Shown: one piece after another, positions 44,698 through 57,240 of the stretch
How the letters are laid out: every line of letters starts with the position of its first letter
How positions within the stretch are numbered: the first letter of the stretch is position 1
Assembly (NCBI GenBank): GCA_002099365.1
Contig: MSED01000010.1
Span: 620,001 to 684,000, forward strand
DNA length: 64,000 nt
Reading direction: 5' to 3'
Source: Phialophora verrucosa
Taxonomy: Eukaryota > Ascomycota > Eurotiomycetes > Chaetothyriales > Herpotrichiellaceae
The notes under the pieces: generated by a model
What the model was told of the DNA's origin: nothing
The model's input: only the letters and a program-made list of their open reading frames with translations
Database searches by the model: none
Position numbers and translations under genes: made by a program

Positions 44698-47097
44698 TCA
44701 TGGGGTTCCAGGACGATGCTCCTCTCCTGCACCAGAAAGATCGGCAGAAACAACTCTCGAAGACTTCGGCCTAGAAGACACCGCAGATTGCTCATCATGG
44801 GCTTCCGGGTTCGGCGATGGGAAAGGCTCAGTACCAATGTCACTGACATCGGACTCCTTGCGCTCGTGTACGGGTCTTCCTTGCCGTAAATCAATGGGCG
44901 AGATTGCCCTGCCAAAAGCTGATGTGTGCACACCTCCGTCTGCTACCTCTCCTTCATGGATTGGCGCGAAGCCTGAGCTAGCGAGCACCGAATTCGACTG
45001 CGGCGAGGCTGGAGTGATGGAGTCGCCGGATTGTGACACCGAGGAACTGGGGATTCCCTGAGATTGGCCCACGCCTCCTCCGCTGACAACGCTAGGAGGG
45101 TACATCGCCATATTGCGGATATCATAGTTGATGTCTTCAGGACCCGAGACGCGAGCCGAACCCTCGACCTCATGCACTTCGGTATTCATGCCTTCCACTG
45201 GACCAGCATAACCATATCGTGGAGAACGAATCTGGGTGGATTGCGACCATCTTTCCTGATTTCCTCCCGCGTCACTTCCCCTGAAGTATCCGCCACCGCC
45301 ACCTTCGAGCTCATGAGGCGCCATTTGCCCCATTGGGGGCGGTGAATGGGGGCCTTGCTCAACTTCAGTGACAGAAGAATCCGTCCCAATGTCCTTGTGA
45401 GGCGCATTTGAAGAGGTGGAGTAGATCCACGGGACAATCCAGCTCTTTCGGTTGTGTCCGACCTCGGATTGGGTGCCATCTTCTTTTGCGTGCTCCCGGG
45501 CCTTTCTCGCTTTGCGGCAGCACAGGAAGATAAGGACACCAACCAGGGCCCCAACAACGACGACGGGAACAACCACGGCAACAGGAATCACCCAGTCGCG
45601 GTTTGAATGATCAAACTCCGGAGTTGGTGTGGGTGAGCTGGTGTTTGTGGGCGCATTGGTACTCTGTAGTTGGAATGGGCCGAAGGATCTGATCTTTGTC
45701 ATGTCGTACTTGTTCTGGAACCACCCGGCGACTGCGCTCGGCATAGGGCTGGCAGTGGGTGTCGCAGAAACGACATCGAGAACAATCTGGTTTGGCTTGT
45801 AATCGTCATGAACAGTCGGGTCATAAGTGCCGGTCCAGTTGAAAGTGTTAAGATTGAACACGTCCACGGTATTATTGAACGTGGGAGGTGTCTCGCTTGA
45901 TCCTGTGCCTCCGACTACGATCATCTGATCCGGGTACGGCTGGAGACAAACGTGGTTGGTTCTTGCAGCGCCCTTACGGCCGGATGGCTCGGCCTTGATC
46001 CAGGTGAACGACGGTACCGACAGGATCCAAACATCATCGTTCGCATCGCCTCCATTGCTGTCCCAGCCACCATAAACGAAGATCTCGTGGTGCGAACCAT
46101 CGGCACTAGAAGCTACAGTGGTGCAGAACTGTGCAAGAGGTGCTGGAGGAACTTGAGAGCTCGGGTTCAACGGCTGAAGGCTCCATTGGCTTGAGCCGAT
46201 GTCATAGACGGGGAATTCTTTCAAGAACGTGAGGGACTGAGTGGCATTATCCTGTGGGACTTCGAAGTTGATATCGGCTGGTTTGACCACGCCACCGATC
46301 GCAATCAGAATACCCTGCGTCGATGTCGGGACCCAGACAAGGCCACCTTCGGCCCTCCATGTGATATTCTCACCCAGAGGTGCCTTGATCCAGTTGGCAT
46401 GACCAAGGTCGGTCATTTGTACGGTTATCAACCAAGCTGACTGATCGGTAGGTGGAGTGAAGTACGAGTACTTGGTGCCGTTTGCGTTGTACAAGCCGCC
46501 GAAGTAGAAGGCTAATTCTTCACTGGGTGCGTTGGCTCCGGCACCGTTCGTGACCGTGATGAAAGTTCCATCTTGAGGATCGTAGTTGAGGTTCGGCACG
46601 CCAAGGTTGATGTTCGAGGCCTCGGGCGCATTATACAACGGGAGGTTCACTGTACGCTCGTTTGTGTCCAGAGCAGTGAGGACCATGCCACTGCAGCATC
46701 GTCAGTCTACGCCCTTGCGATCCGGATCTCGAATCACTTACCCCCACGCATAGAATTCATCATAGTCGGCGAACATATAGCCATCCATATAAAAGTTCTG
46801 GACCGCATATTCAGGGATTGTTTCGAAGAACGCAGGGTTGTCACTGATGTCAAAGGTTCGATTCATGCTGAGCTTGAACAGCTGGCCATCCGTCGGGTTG
46901 ACGGTCTCCAAAGTCTTCGTATCCCATTCCCCATTCGTCCAATTGCCTGTCTGTATCCAACCACCTTCGAGGTAGACATTGTCTCTAATGAGTGCGGCGC
47001 GAGGTCTGTTCCACGATGCGATCTCGTGTGAAGTGAAGTTGGCGATAACTAGGCTAACGAAGGGAAGCAGCCATGCGCCGCGCAATATGGACGACAT
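44698..47097 (-). CDS. kelch-repeat single-pass membrane protein
   Basis: 782 aa, two exons (47097-46742, 46690-44698). An N-terminal signal peptide (LLPFVSLVIA) is followed by an extracellular beta-propeller with kelch-like blades (ELAFYFGGLYN; EIFVYGGWDSNGG; DQMIVVGGTGSS), a Ser/Thr/Pro stalk, a transmembrane helix (VIPVAVVVPVVVVGALVGVL) and a dibasic stop-transfer. A cytosolic low-complexity tail of about 270 residues with many Ser/Pro follows. Similar proteins are conserved across Pezizomycotina; a role in the cell wall or polarity is often assumed but this gene's function is unknown. The intron rebuilds FYAWGGMVLT. Not part of the metabolic cluster. Confidence 0.88.
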
Positions 47098-49442
47098 GCT
47101 TGCGGAAGATGAAACACACCAACCTGCGAGGTAGGAGTTCAAAATCGGACCACGAGGCTCGAGTCGTCCGTCTGGCTATAGATACGGCGTGCCATCAGCA
47201 TGGAAAAATGTATTAGAGCCTCCCCCCTCCTGCAGGATCTCCAGTCCATGCGGCAATGGTAGGACGGCCAGAATGGTCTAGTTCGTGGCGTAGGTACAAA
47301 GCGACAGCAATCCGGACTCTTTCCCGCCAGTTGAACGCGGGCTCTCGAAGCCGATCCACGCTGTCTTTGAATAGTGATGGGCCAGTCCAAGGTAGGCAAG
47401 GGCTAACATCTTGTGGACATGAGGTGGTTGCATTCTGGCTCGAAAGCCAAGAAGCGAGGTCCCCTCACTCGCCCAAAGACACGGAACGTCGGGCGCAGAG
47501 AACGGCTCAGGCGTCGAAGTTGGGAAGGTTTCTTCTGGAGAACAAGGATGCTTACTGCATGCACAGAGCCCGTCGCGTCCATGGATGAGAGAGGCTGGAT
47601 GGCGGACTAGTGGCTACGACTGAGCCGCAAATGGGAAAGACACACCGGCCTGGCAAGGTTAGAGGCTGATCCCACATGCACAACATGGCGTGAGCAGGCA
47701 TTGTTCGAAGGCTGAGCACTGACAAAGATAGCGGGACTGCCATTGGCAGAGTCTCAAGTCGTGCAAAGCGCAGTATCCTACAGCAGCAGTCTTCGTGAGT
47801 AGGAAGATTGCATGTCCATGGTGTCGCACCGGCTCTGAAGTTGTGTGAAGCCGTTTTCCTTGCTGAGAAGTGGTAATCAAGGGAACGAATCCTTCAGAGC
47901 AGGAGTGTTGCTCGTAGTGCTCGTAGTATCCAGCCGAGCGGAGTAAGTGATGCTCACCTCCCCGTCCAGCTCCACAGCCGGTTGCTGGGCTCGAGCGGTG
48001 ATGTGCTGTTCACCTCGTCCTCACTTGGCCCTCACTTCGCCCTCATTCGTGCTTCGGAGCACAAACGGGACGGAACCCTGCGCTGCGGGGCGCAAAACCC
48101 AATCACAGCAGGCCAGCCCTCACGTGTTCTTTTGTCCTACCCTGGTAGTGCCTGGCCTCAGACTCAAAACACTAGCAAGTTGAACGGGAGGCCCTATTTG
48201 CCTAAGCAAGCGTAGCGCACTCCACTTAGAGCGCACTTTCAACGACTTTGTCCTGAAGCTGGCACGGCCTCCGAGACTTCCATTAGGCTGACAATTCATC
48301 GCGCATCCTTCTGACTGAGGCACCGACTTAAATCTCACCTGTGGCGGGAAGGAAAATGAGCCCCCAGGCACACGAAGATCCGGTCGTCGTGTGCGATCAA
48401 CAACGGCATCGAGTGCTGAAAACATGTTTTCGCTGCTGACAATGATCGGTCAAGAGCGGTCGAGCGGCCTTCAGCGTCGCTGGTAGTACTCATAGTATCA
48501 CAGCGCCATTTGGCCAACACTTGCAGGGTTCCAGGGTATTGAGATCGCATCCTCGAGGTCTTGGAGCCGAAGGCCCAACGGGCTGTTGTTGAAGGATGAC
48601 AGTTGATTTCACACCACCGGCCGTCACTAGACTATTGATTTCTCCGCATCCTTACCGGACAAGGGAATCTCAGCCTCATCCCAACCACGACATGGGCGGA
48701 TGAGCGGCCTCGGCGCCCCTTAGCATGCTGCTCGGCATTCTCCCGCTCCGAGGGCAGCGCCTTCAGAGTTTTAGGGCTTGCATCGATATGTGTCTTTTTT
48801 CCCTTGTCACCAGTGCTTGTTCGACCCACGGGCTATGCATTGTTTCCGTGCTGCATTCGCTTTGCGCCCAGAAGCGTATTGCATCTTCTGGGACTTTGCC
48901 CCCAATCCTCTTCTCCAATTAAGAAGGCCAAGAAGCATACTCGTACTGGTCTACCCGTTCTCCTGCGTGCTCCGTACGGCAAAGCTGCCGCCGGAGCCTT
49001 GAACGCAGTGGCGGCGCAGATCGTGGTAGCTATCGATTGGCGCCGTCTGCGGTCCAAACCTTCGTCAGTCACCCGGGCAGAACGAGTCTTGTTCTCCGAA
49101 CCCCTGCAAGTGGCTGCACCGAGACAATCCGGTTGCGGGTCGAAAATAGTGCTCTACACGTGCACAACCAGAATGGCCCGAGACCCACGTCGGCCTTGCC
49201 AGGAGCGCCCAGGGATTGCAGGCCATCGATCTCACAGTAGCATCGCTTGCATTGGACAACGCTTCCTTTGGGGAGCTATGACGCCGAAGCTTCAGGAACA
49301 GCATGGGGAGCTTCAGAAGCTCATATAGCTTACATGGTAAGGATCCCCCTCAAAGTTTGTTTCGCTCTTCTTCCTTCAGCAGCCTCTTCAGCCTTGTTCT
49401 GCTGATTCAGTCACTCGTTGGTACATTCGTTCAACCTCCAAC
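47098..49442. other. 2.3-kb intergenic region
   Basis: Divergent spacer between the kelch protein and the secreted glycoprotein. Many short frames on both strands, none with a recognisable domain or convincing splice pattern. Probably long promoters and UTRs. Confidence 0.4.
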
Positions 49443-51230
49443 ATGCATATCATGAGGCTCAAGCTCGTCGGCCTTGCTGCCTCTCTCCTTGTCTCGTTGT
49501 CCCAAGCCGTGCCGGGCGGCAGCGTCACTGCTGATGGTGGTGGATGTTGGAATACAGTCACGGCGACGGTTACCTCAACAGTTGCCGGACCGACAGTCAC
49601 AAAAACAGATACCTCGACAGTGCCAGGACCGACAGTCACCTACACGGTTACCTCAACAGTTGCCGGGCCGACAGTTACAAAAACAGATACCTCAACGGTA
49701 CCAGGGCCGACAGTCACACAAACGGATACCTCGACAGTACCAGGGCCGACAGTCACAAAAACGGATACCTCGACGGTACCAGGGCCCACCATCACCAACA
49801 CAGTCACTTCAACCGTTCCAGGGCCCACCGTGACGAACACTGTCACTTCAACCGTTCCCGGCCCGACAGTCACCAAAACAGATACTTCAACGGTCCCGGG
49901 ACCGACCACGACTGTTCCAGGACCAACCGTCACAGACACCGTCACCTCCGCAGTTCCGGGACCGACTGTCACAAACACAGTCACCTCGACGGTGCCAGGG
50001 CCTACGAGCACTGTTCCGGGGCCGACTGTCACAGACACTGTCACCTCGACGATACCAGGAACGACTCTTACACATACCGTCACCTCGACGATACCAGGAA
50101 CGACGATTACAAACACCGTCACCTCCACGGTACCAGGACGAACTATTACCAACACTGTCACCTCGTCCGTTCCGGGACCGACGTCGACAGTTCCGGGACC
50201 AACAATCACAAATACTGTCACCTCGACAGTTGTCAGCGGTACTACTGTTCGAACTACGGTCGTTAGCACGACTACCGTCCTCAGCGCCACAACTGTCCGA
50301 ACCACCGTGGTCCAACCCACCACCGTTCTTCAACCCACCACAGTCGTTCAGCCCACCACAGTCATTCAGCCTACGACGGTTGTCAGCCGAACAACCGTCG
50401 TGAGCTCGACCACCGTTTCGAGGACAGTTACCACGGTGAACTTGAGCACAATTACTGACACGGTTTCATCCACCATCACCAGGACCTTAACGAACACCGT
50501 TTCGACATGCCCTTCCCCTGCGCTGACAGGACTCGTCACTTGTACCTCGAGAATTATCAACCCGACTTATACTCCACCTGCTCCCTTGCCCAGCGACTAT
50601 CTCTGGGGATGTCCTCCTGGAACGATCTGCACGCCGCCTCAAGTCGGCTGTAACTGGGAACAGAACCCCCCTGCTGATACTTACGTGTGCGCCCCCTCGG
50701 AATGCAGACCTGCCCCTGCCCTTCCAAACATTACCGACTACAACAGTTTGTGGCCCAACCCAACCAACACCAGCTGCGCGTGGTACAACCCTACACTCGG
50801 CTACTTCCATCTCAACCCCGAGCATTTCGGTCTCTCGTTCGCCATCTTCAACGTCTACGGCCAACCTGTATGCCCCACCACCGAGACACCCCAGACTGTC
50901 GGTTGGGTTGATTGGCTCAAGCCGAAGCCAGGTGCTCCCCCCAAGCTGTCCCGACGCGTCACTGGGCCGAACCCGCTCGCACAGATTCTGCGTCGCCAGA
51001 GCCTTGCTGTTGCTCCTGCACAGTGTTACGCCGTCTTCGATGCTGCGACCACAGTTGCAGAGAACACCGGCCACGTCTACGACCGCCTCTGCCCTGCTGG
51101 CACACCTTTCCAGAATGCTGTTTCCGCCTGCCGGTCCTGCGCCGCAGCCAATTCGGGCACTTCGTCGCAAGTTGACTCTTTCCCCGACCTGCAATCATAC
51201 TTCACATGGTGTACGGAAAACGCTCCGTAA
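49443..51230 (+). CDS. secreted Thr/Ser/Pro-repeat glycoprotein
   Basis: 595 aa, single exon. A signal peptide (LVGLAASLLVSLSQA) is followed by 216 residues of tandem repeat: fifteen 13-residue units close to GPTVTKTDTSTVP and three shortened 7-residue units (GPTSTVP type). A second TTV-rich part with QPTTV repeats follows, then a Cys-containing C-terminal domain from about residue 355 (WGCPPGTICTPPQVGC). Dibasic sites (LSRRV, ILRRQ) could be Kex2 cleavage points. No clear GPI signal at the end. The Thr density predicts heavy O-mannosylation and a cell-wall or surface location. The exact function is unknown. Confidence 0.85.
   Translation: MHIMRLKLVGLAASLLVSLSQAVPGGSVTADGGGCWNTVTATVTSTVAGPTVTKTDTSTVPGPTVTYTVTSTVAGPTVTKTDTSTVPGPTVTQTDTSTVPGPTVTKTDTSTVPGPTITNTVTSTVPGPTVTNTVTSTVPGPTVTKTDTSTVPGPTTTVPGPTVTDTVTSAVPGPTVTNTVTSTVPGPTSTVPGPTVTDTVTSTIPGTTLTHTVTSTIPGTTITNTVTSTVPGRTITNTVTSSVPGPTSTVPGPTITNTVTSTVVSGTTVRTTVVSTTTVLSATTVRTTVVQPTTVLQPTTVVQPTTVIQPTTVVSRTTVVSSTTVSRTVTTVNLSTITDTVSSTITRTLTNTVSTCPSPALTGLVTCTSRIINPTYTPPAPLPSDYLWGCPPGTICTPPQVGCNWEQNPPADTYVCAPSECRPAPALPNITDYNSLWPNPTNTSCAWYNPTLGYFHLNPEHFGLSFAIFNVYGQPVCPTTETPQTVGWVDWLKPKPGAPPKLSRRVTGPNPLAQILRRQSLAVAPAQCYAVFDAATTVAENTGHVYDRLCPAGTPFQNAVSACRSCAAANSGTSSQVDSFPDLQSYFTWCTENAP
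49587..50234 (+). repeat. in-frame tandem repeat, 39-nt unit
   Basis: Exactly 648 nt: fifteen 39-nt units plus three 21-nt units, all in frame. The coding repeats diverge mainly at the residue after TVT (K, Y, Q, N, D). The antisense strand stays open for over 200 codons as a by-product of the repeat. Confidence 0.9.
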
Positions 51231-52665
51231 GCAAGCAGCGAGACCTTGCATTTGAGGCTACGGTTCTTGAACGACGACTTCACGGGCCCCGACTCTGACG
51301 AAATCAACGCAGCCGATTTGATTGGATGCAACCGCACCCCTTCTTCCGCCGTTGAAGGCGACGCAGTGAACGGGGTTGATTCAAGGTCCTCGCGCCAATG
51401 AGGAGCCATCAACCATGGATGGGATCTTACTACCTCATGTACATAATCTTTAATGACCCTAACTATATTCATTGTTGCTGCTCGCTGAGAGATCCCGAGC
51501 TGAGGCAAAAAGCGGGTTGTACAGGCTGATTGGCCTCGATGATATCAATGACCGGTTAATTTGAGGAGGCACAACGTCGCTCCTTGACGACGAAGACAGG
51601 CAGGTAATGATAATAGAGAGCGCAAGAGACATGCACAAATCCTGTCCTCGATCCAAGCGTTGAGTAGAAGCCTGATTCGGAATATTGAATAAGTCTGGCG
51701 TAAGATGCGACTCCACCGCGCCATTCCAATGCTCTCAGGGGATGAGGGATCCGTCCTGCACCCACAGGCCTACTGTTCTCTCTCAAAGATGGCGCCGCAA
51801 GCTTATGCATATGAGGCGAGCATGGAGCAAGGCGCTTCTGCTTACTCATAACGACAATCGCCTAGCCGAAGTGGCAGAGTAGGAGATTGCTTGTCGCACC
51901 ATGCACTATTGCGTCGCGTGTGACGGCTCCTTTCCTTGTTCGACCCGTGCCTACAATCAATGATGATCATTCCTCAAGATGAACGCCTATCCCGATGTGC
52001 CGGGTCGAATGCCTTGCGAAGGCCGATCCGCACCAACTTCAGGCAGAGCAGTTCGATCTCGAATAAACGGATGATTTATGTGATCGGATAGAAAATTGTG
52101 GGTGTTCTCTACCAGCGGCATCCTGGCACATCCTTATGCCTTCTTTGCGGACCTTAGGACGTGTGTAGTCTTCATAAGGATCTAGGGGCTCGGCGGGTTT
52201 GGAGCAGACATTGCAATATTGTCGCACCCACGGACAATGCGGTTGAAGCGACGTTGGGATAGTGCCTTGCATATATGCAGGGCACATGTCATGACTGGGA
52301 GGCCGGATCTGCGATCGTCCTGGCACAATTATGCATGAAAGTGGGCGCCGTTGTGTCGATCCGCTGTGGTTTCGACTGTTGCCCTGACGATCACTGAGAG
52401 GCCTGGCTACGAGTACAACTCACGCAACGTAGACGACAAACCACGATGTTCGCATGGCAAATGAAAGACATGACACAACTCGGCCGGTGGATTGATAGAC
52501 GCATGGCCAAGTGGGTCTGCAGTTGCTAAAAGCTATATAACATGACCAGAACTTAGATCTATTAGGTACACGGCATGCTTAGAAGCTCGAATGAGTGAAT
52601 CTTATCGACACCTTTTCGCCTCGTCGGGGTATTGACGCCCTCAACCTCTCCGTTCCACGGATCAC
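51231..52665. other. 1.4-kb intergenic region
   Basis: Between convergent 3' ends of the glycoprotein and ammonium transporter genes. Only short frames, no domain, tRNA or repeat seen. Confidence 0.4.
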
Positions 52666-54370
52666 CTATGGCTCCAACGGTGGGTTCGCTGGCTTTTCCG
52701 GATGCGGCTCGCCGTCGGAGCTGACAGCGTCGCGATGAGCCGGTGTATCTTGCTCAAGGCCATTGACAACATCTCGGGAGAGTTCGACGTACTGCGAAGT
52801 TGGTTAGCTTTGAAACAAATGAACGGACCGGACGGCACTCACATCATAGGCGAATTCACCAATTTCTGTCTCGTCCATACCCATGATTTCTTCCTGCTCG
52901 GAAGCACGGAGGTGGAGGCCAGGAATGAAGTTCAGCAGGAAGAGGATGATGCAGCTAAGGACGAATGAGTAGGCCATGCCGGTAACACCGTCGCAGAGTT
53001 GGTAGGCGAGTTGGATCCAGTGCTTGTTGAGCCAGCCACCGTCAATCTCAGAAAATCCATCCAAGTGAGCTATGTAGTCGGCAGCGAAAAGGCCGGTGAG
53101 GAGATCGCCAACCAAGCCACCAATTCCGTGGATGGCGAAGATGTCCAGGGAGTCATCAATGTGGAGCAGGAACTTGAGCTTGGTCGCGTAGTTGCAAGCA
53201 GCACCTCCCACGACACCAAAGATGACGGCGGACCAGGCCGGGACGAAACCACTACCGGGAGTGATGGCGACCAAGCCGGCGATAACACCACTGCAGAAGC
53301 CGACTGTCGACCATTTGCGCTCAAGGCGGTAGTCGAGAATGCACCAAGTCAGGCCACCGACGCTGGCAGCCAAGTTGGTCACGACGGCAGCCATGACAGC
53401 GCGCAGATTCGCAGCCAATGCAGAACCGGCGTTGAAGCCGAACCACCTGGGACATATGTCAGTGAGAATCGCGACGGGCTCGAAGAATTACGTACCCAAC
53501 CCAGAGGAACACAGTGCCAATAACAATGTGAGTCACGTTATGTGGGCGGTAGTTCAGCTCGTGGGTGCCGTGGCCGCGACGTTTGCCGAGCATCAACGAG
53601 TAGGCCAGAGCTGCAGCGCCTGAAGAAATATGGACGGGAGTGCCACCGGCAAAGTCGAGGCCGCCCATCTTGAACACCCACCCCGATCCATTCCATGTCC
53701 AGCAGGCAATTGGGTCGTAGACGATGGTAGACCAGATGAAGGCGAAGACCATGGCCGGAAGCATACGGCCACGTTCGGCAGCCGCACCAATTGCAAGAGC
53801 GACTGTGATGGCGGCGAACATGCCTTGGTAGACGGCAAACATAAGATCGGGGATCTTGCTCGAACCGATCGAGGGAGCTCCCAGAACATTGCGGAAGCCA
53901 ATGTTCTCAAGGTCACCGATGAACTTGCCTGCGGTGTGGGAGAAAGCCAGGGAGTATCCCCAGAAGAACCATTGGAAAGAAATCAAACCCGTCGCAGCTA
54001 CAGACAGCCAAATGAGCGACAGGGCAGACTTGCGCCGAGCAAGGCCGGAGTAGAAGAAGCTGTCGTGTCCGTCAGCTATCGTGGCATATGTAGGAAATGG
54101 AAATCGCGTACCCAACACCGGGAATCATGAGAAGCACGAGGGCGGTTGCCGTGATCATCCATGCGATGTCGCCCGCGTTGTAGTAAACGTTGAGATCTTC
54201 AGTAAGCGAATCGCCGCCGGTCATTGATGTTCCTGCATAAGAAGCGTGTTAGCCGGCTAAATTCCAGATTGCAATGGACGCCGCAATGGCAGGGTCGTCG
54301 CGCGAGGAAGCACCGTACCCTCATAAGGTTCCAGAGGAACATATGGGAGTGACCCCGTGTCAGTCGACAT
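52666..54370 (-). CDS. ammonium transporter (Amt/Mep family)
   Basis: 488 aa in five exons (54370-54319, 54232-54112, 54059-53496, 53446-52843, 52791-52666). Eleven-helix channel signature: MIPGVGFFYSGLARRKSAL (joined by intron 2), FQWFFWGYSLAF, and the twin pore histidines in TPVHISSGAAAL and FAIHGIGG. DGFSEIDGG lies in a loop and the cytosolic C-terminus is acidic. Transports ammonium across the plasma membrane for nitrogen uptake; expression of such genes in fungi is normally under GATA-factor (AreA/Nit2) control. GATA sites stand 0.5-1.1 kb upstream (AGATAAG at 55348-55354 and 55442-55448, CGATAA at 54842-54847). Intact. Confidence 0.95.
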
Positions 54371-57240
54371 CTTGACCAGAGTTGGACGTCGTCAACCGTG
54401 CTGAAATGCTGAGGTTTGGTGTGGAATGTCCCGGGGGAGTCTCAGGAGGTGCGCAGGCAGAGCGATGAGACCAACGCACATCAACAATCGAGTTGGTTTG
54501 CAGACGATATTATGGGGGCTGCTTGCACGCAAGGCTCGAACACGGCAGGATCGCGACCGTCGAAGGAGTGAACAGTGGTTGAAGGTCGAGAAGGGGAGGG
54601 GTGGAATATGAATTGGATCCGGCAAAAGGAACGAATATAGCACTCCATGGTGAGCCGGGCATGGTGAAGCTCCACCCCGTCCAGCGTGTCACCCCAAGGG
54701 TCCTGGGTCAGGCTCAATACGCCGCTTGGCAGACCCACGCAGAGATACCAGGCTCGAACCACAGGTTGACATTTCGACGGAATCCGTTGGTGGCTGCGTG
54801 GACCCAGAGATGACTGGTAGCGTGGGGAGGAGCCGGTAAGGCGATAAAGTTCAGGACACTCGGCGGGCTGAGGACGAGCGCAGGTCGGGAGACACAGGAA
54901 CACCTGGGAGGGAGGACGAGCAGGCCACTGACGGGCTGCTATGTTTACGATTCAACCTCGTGTTACAGAAATGCAGGTCAACGGGCTATGTGATGCACCC
55001 CGTCCGCACAGACTGGGCGGCGTGAACGCCGCCAAGACGCTGGATCAGGTCAGCATAGCATCGTAGAAGCCTCTTCTGACATCCCTCTCTCACCAGTAAG
55101 GCCACCGCCGTCCTCATGGCCACCTGCTCTCACAGTGACTGGTACGAGGTAAGCCCGTTGCCTTCCTCTGTCTCGGTCGACGGTATTGTTGTCGACAGAA
55201 CCTGCGTCGAGAACACGCATCGAACGGCCAAAAATATCCGATGCTCAAGGCTGCCTCGTGTCTCTCGCCTACGAATCGCTTGAATCGAGGCTATCGCGCT
55301 CCAGGCACGGGGCTAACCCTGAATGCTTTGAAATTTATCCCTCGGCGAGATAAGCAACGGGCATCCAATTGGACTCTGGGCACAGCGCCCTTGATCCGAG
55401 CTTGCGGGAAGCCCCATGTGGCTTGCAGCGCATCTCCACACAGATAAGAAACTGGATCACTGCTGGTCTTTTGCACGTCGCTTCTCTGCCGCCGAGACTG
55501 CCATGTTCTTCTGACTGCGAAGTATCGCACCACCACTGCCTAAATTGACCTTCTAGGGTTGCGACCAAGACTGTCGCAGCACGCACTCTCGTCTCAGACG
55601 GCACGAACGTGCCGGTCCAGGCTGATACAGTCAGGATACGTGTTGGCATTACGAGAAGCAAGGACATCGCATCCTTCTGGTCTTGAGCCCTTGGAAGATG
55701 ATCTAATCCATGACCACTTGGCTTTTTCCCCAGATTTCCTAGCCATACTCCGTACTACATAGTATGACTGTTGGGTTGGCTCAGAGGCTCCCCGTGCGAT
55801 GAGCTATAATTGCGACGTCTGTTGGGGGCCTCGCGATTTCGCTGTTTCAAGCCGATTGATTTCCATCGCATCATCCAACTTGAGATGGAACCTGGAGGAT
55901 GATACTGGCTCGACTGGGTACAAAAGTCGCCTCTCCATTGCCACCTCGAGTTCATGATGACAGTCGGTCCACTGCTCCAGCACTTTGGGAAAATGCCCGA
56001 CCACGACTGCTCCGGTGTCGGAGAACTCCGGGTGTTCTTCTTGCGATTCTCTGCTCCATGCCCTAGCTTATGTTGGAAAGTGACTTCTACCATTCGCATG
56101 GCTGACTAGCACTTCCCATAGCGGTTAAACTCTGAGATCATGAGGAACGGCATGGGAAGGCGGTACTGCAAAGTGGTCAGCAAGACGAAAATAACAAAGA
56201 TGCTCTTTCTCTTCGATTCTACTACATAACGTAGTGAGGCCGACTACCGAGTAGGTTTGCGAGAGATGGCAATGCTCGTGGTGCCTAAGGTACAAAACGT
56301 TGGAAGCCTCGATATTAGGTCTGGTACGCAGGCCCTCCGTCCACCTCATACTCTATTTGGCGAAAGACAGACGGAGATCCATCGGCAGCAGAAGCCCCGC
56401 GTGGTCCGGCGATGCTTCACAGAAGGCTTCGCGGACTTCAGTCCGAGTGTATTGAAGTCCTCGAGCTGAGGCCGTTCAACATCTTCCCACAAGGCTGCGG
56501 AGCCGTTGTGCGTCTGCTCGACCTGCCTGAGGCTGCATCGAGAACTGTAAATACTGTAGGTTGAGATTTGGACCAGCAAGCGCCGCCAATCTCGCTCTGA
56601 TCACATAAAGGCTCACTCATGTCCGTAAAATACAGTTGGGTAACAACTCGTAAGATTTTATTTGTTAAGTCATCACTTCAATGCCTGCGAATGTACGTGG
56701 ACTTCAGCACACGGACTTTGTAGGCGAAAGCAACGGTTTCTATGTACGCGTCAATATTATTCTGGACCCTGAATGACTTGACATGCGCCACACTCCGAAC
56801 GCGAAAAAAACACCGTAACCGAGTAAAAGGTGGGCACTGAAGCGATTCAAACAGATTCAAAAGCCATACTCGGTATTCAGAGATACAAGAAGAGGCAGAA
56901 GCAGGTTATCTAGCGATTCCGTCAACTTCCAGGTTTTTGTGTGGACGCGACGTGGGTGGGCGAACAATGGGCGAGTCACGAAGCAGATTGCCAACTTTCC
57001 GCTCCTGTTGCTCCCACTTGGTGCCCGGATCAAATTTCCCGTCCATCAGTCTTGCCCCATCGTCGATTCGGTCGTCGGTCGGCAGCGACGACGGGAGAGG
57101 CAACAGTGAACATCATTTTCACATCATTCGGAAAATCACCAAAACGATTATTTTATATCTGCACCTTACCCTACCTTGTTTCCATATGTTGCCTGCGAGA
57201 TAGAGTTTCTAAGGGACTCTTCCCCGCCATTGCATCGCCA
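54371..57240. other. 2.9-kb divergent intergenic region
   Basis: Separates the ammonium transporter and MAPKKK starts. Contains GATA-type motifs at 54842-54847, 55348-55354 and 55442-55448, consistent with nitrogen regulation of the transporter. The 300 bases before 57241 stay open in the kinase frame but have no ATG, so they are taken as 5' leader. No other gene recognised. Confidence 0.45.

Noticed and set aside
49640..50323. 227-codon open frame on the minus strand opposite the glycoprotein repeats
   Set aside because: It exists only because the 39-nt repeat has no stop in that frame; the product is a low-complexity mirror of the repeat and the plus strand has signal peptide and Cys-rich domain.
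52999..53523. 174-codon plus-strand frame
   Set aside because: Antisense to exons of the ammonium transporter; the composition follows the complementary coding sequence.
56941..57240. 100-codon N-terminal extension of the MAPKKK frame
   Set aside because: It begins with GTG and contains no ATG; the first ATG is at 57241 and gives the expected length for the family.
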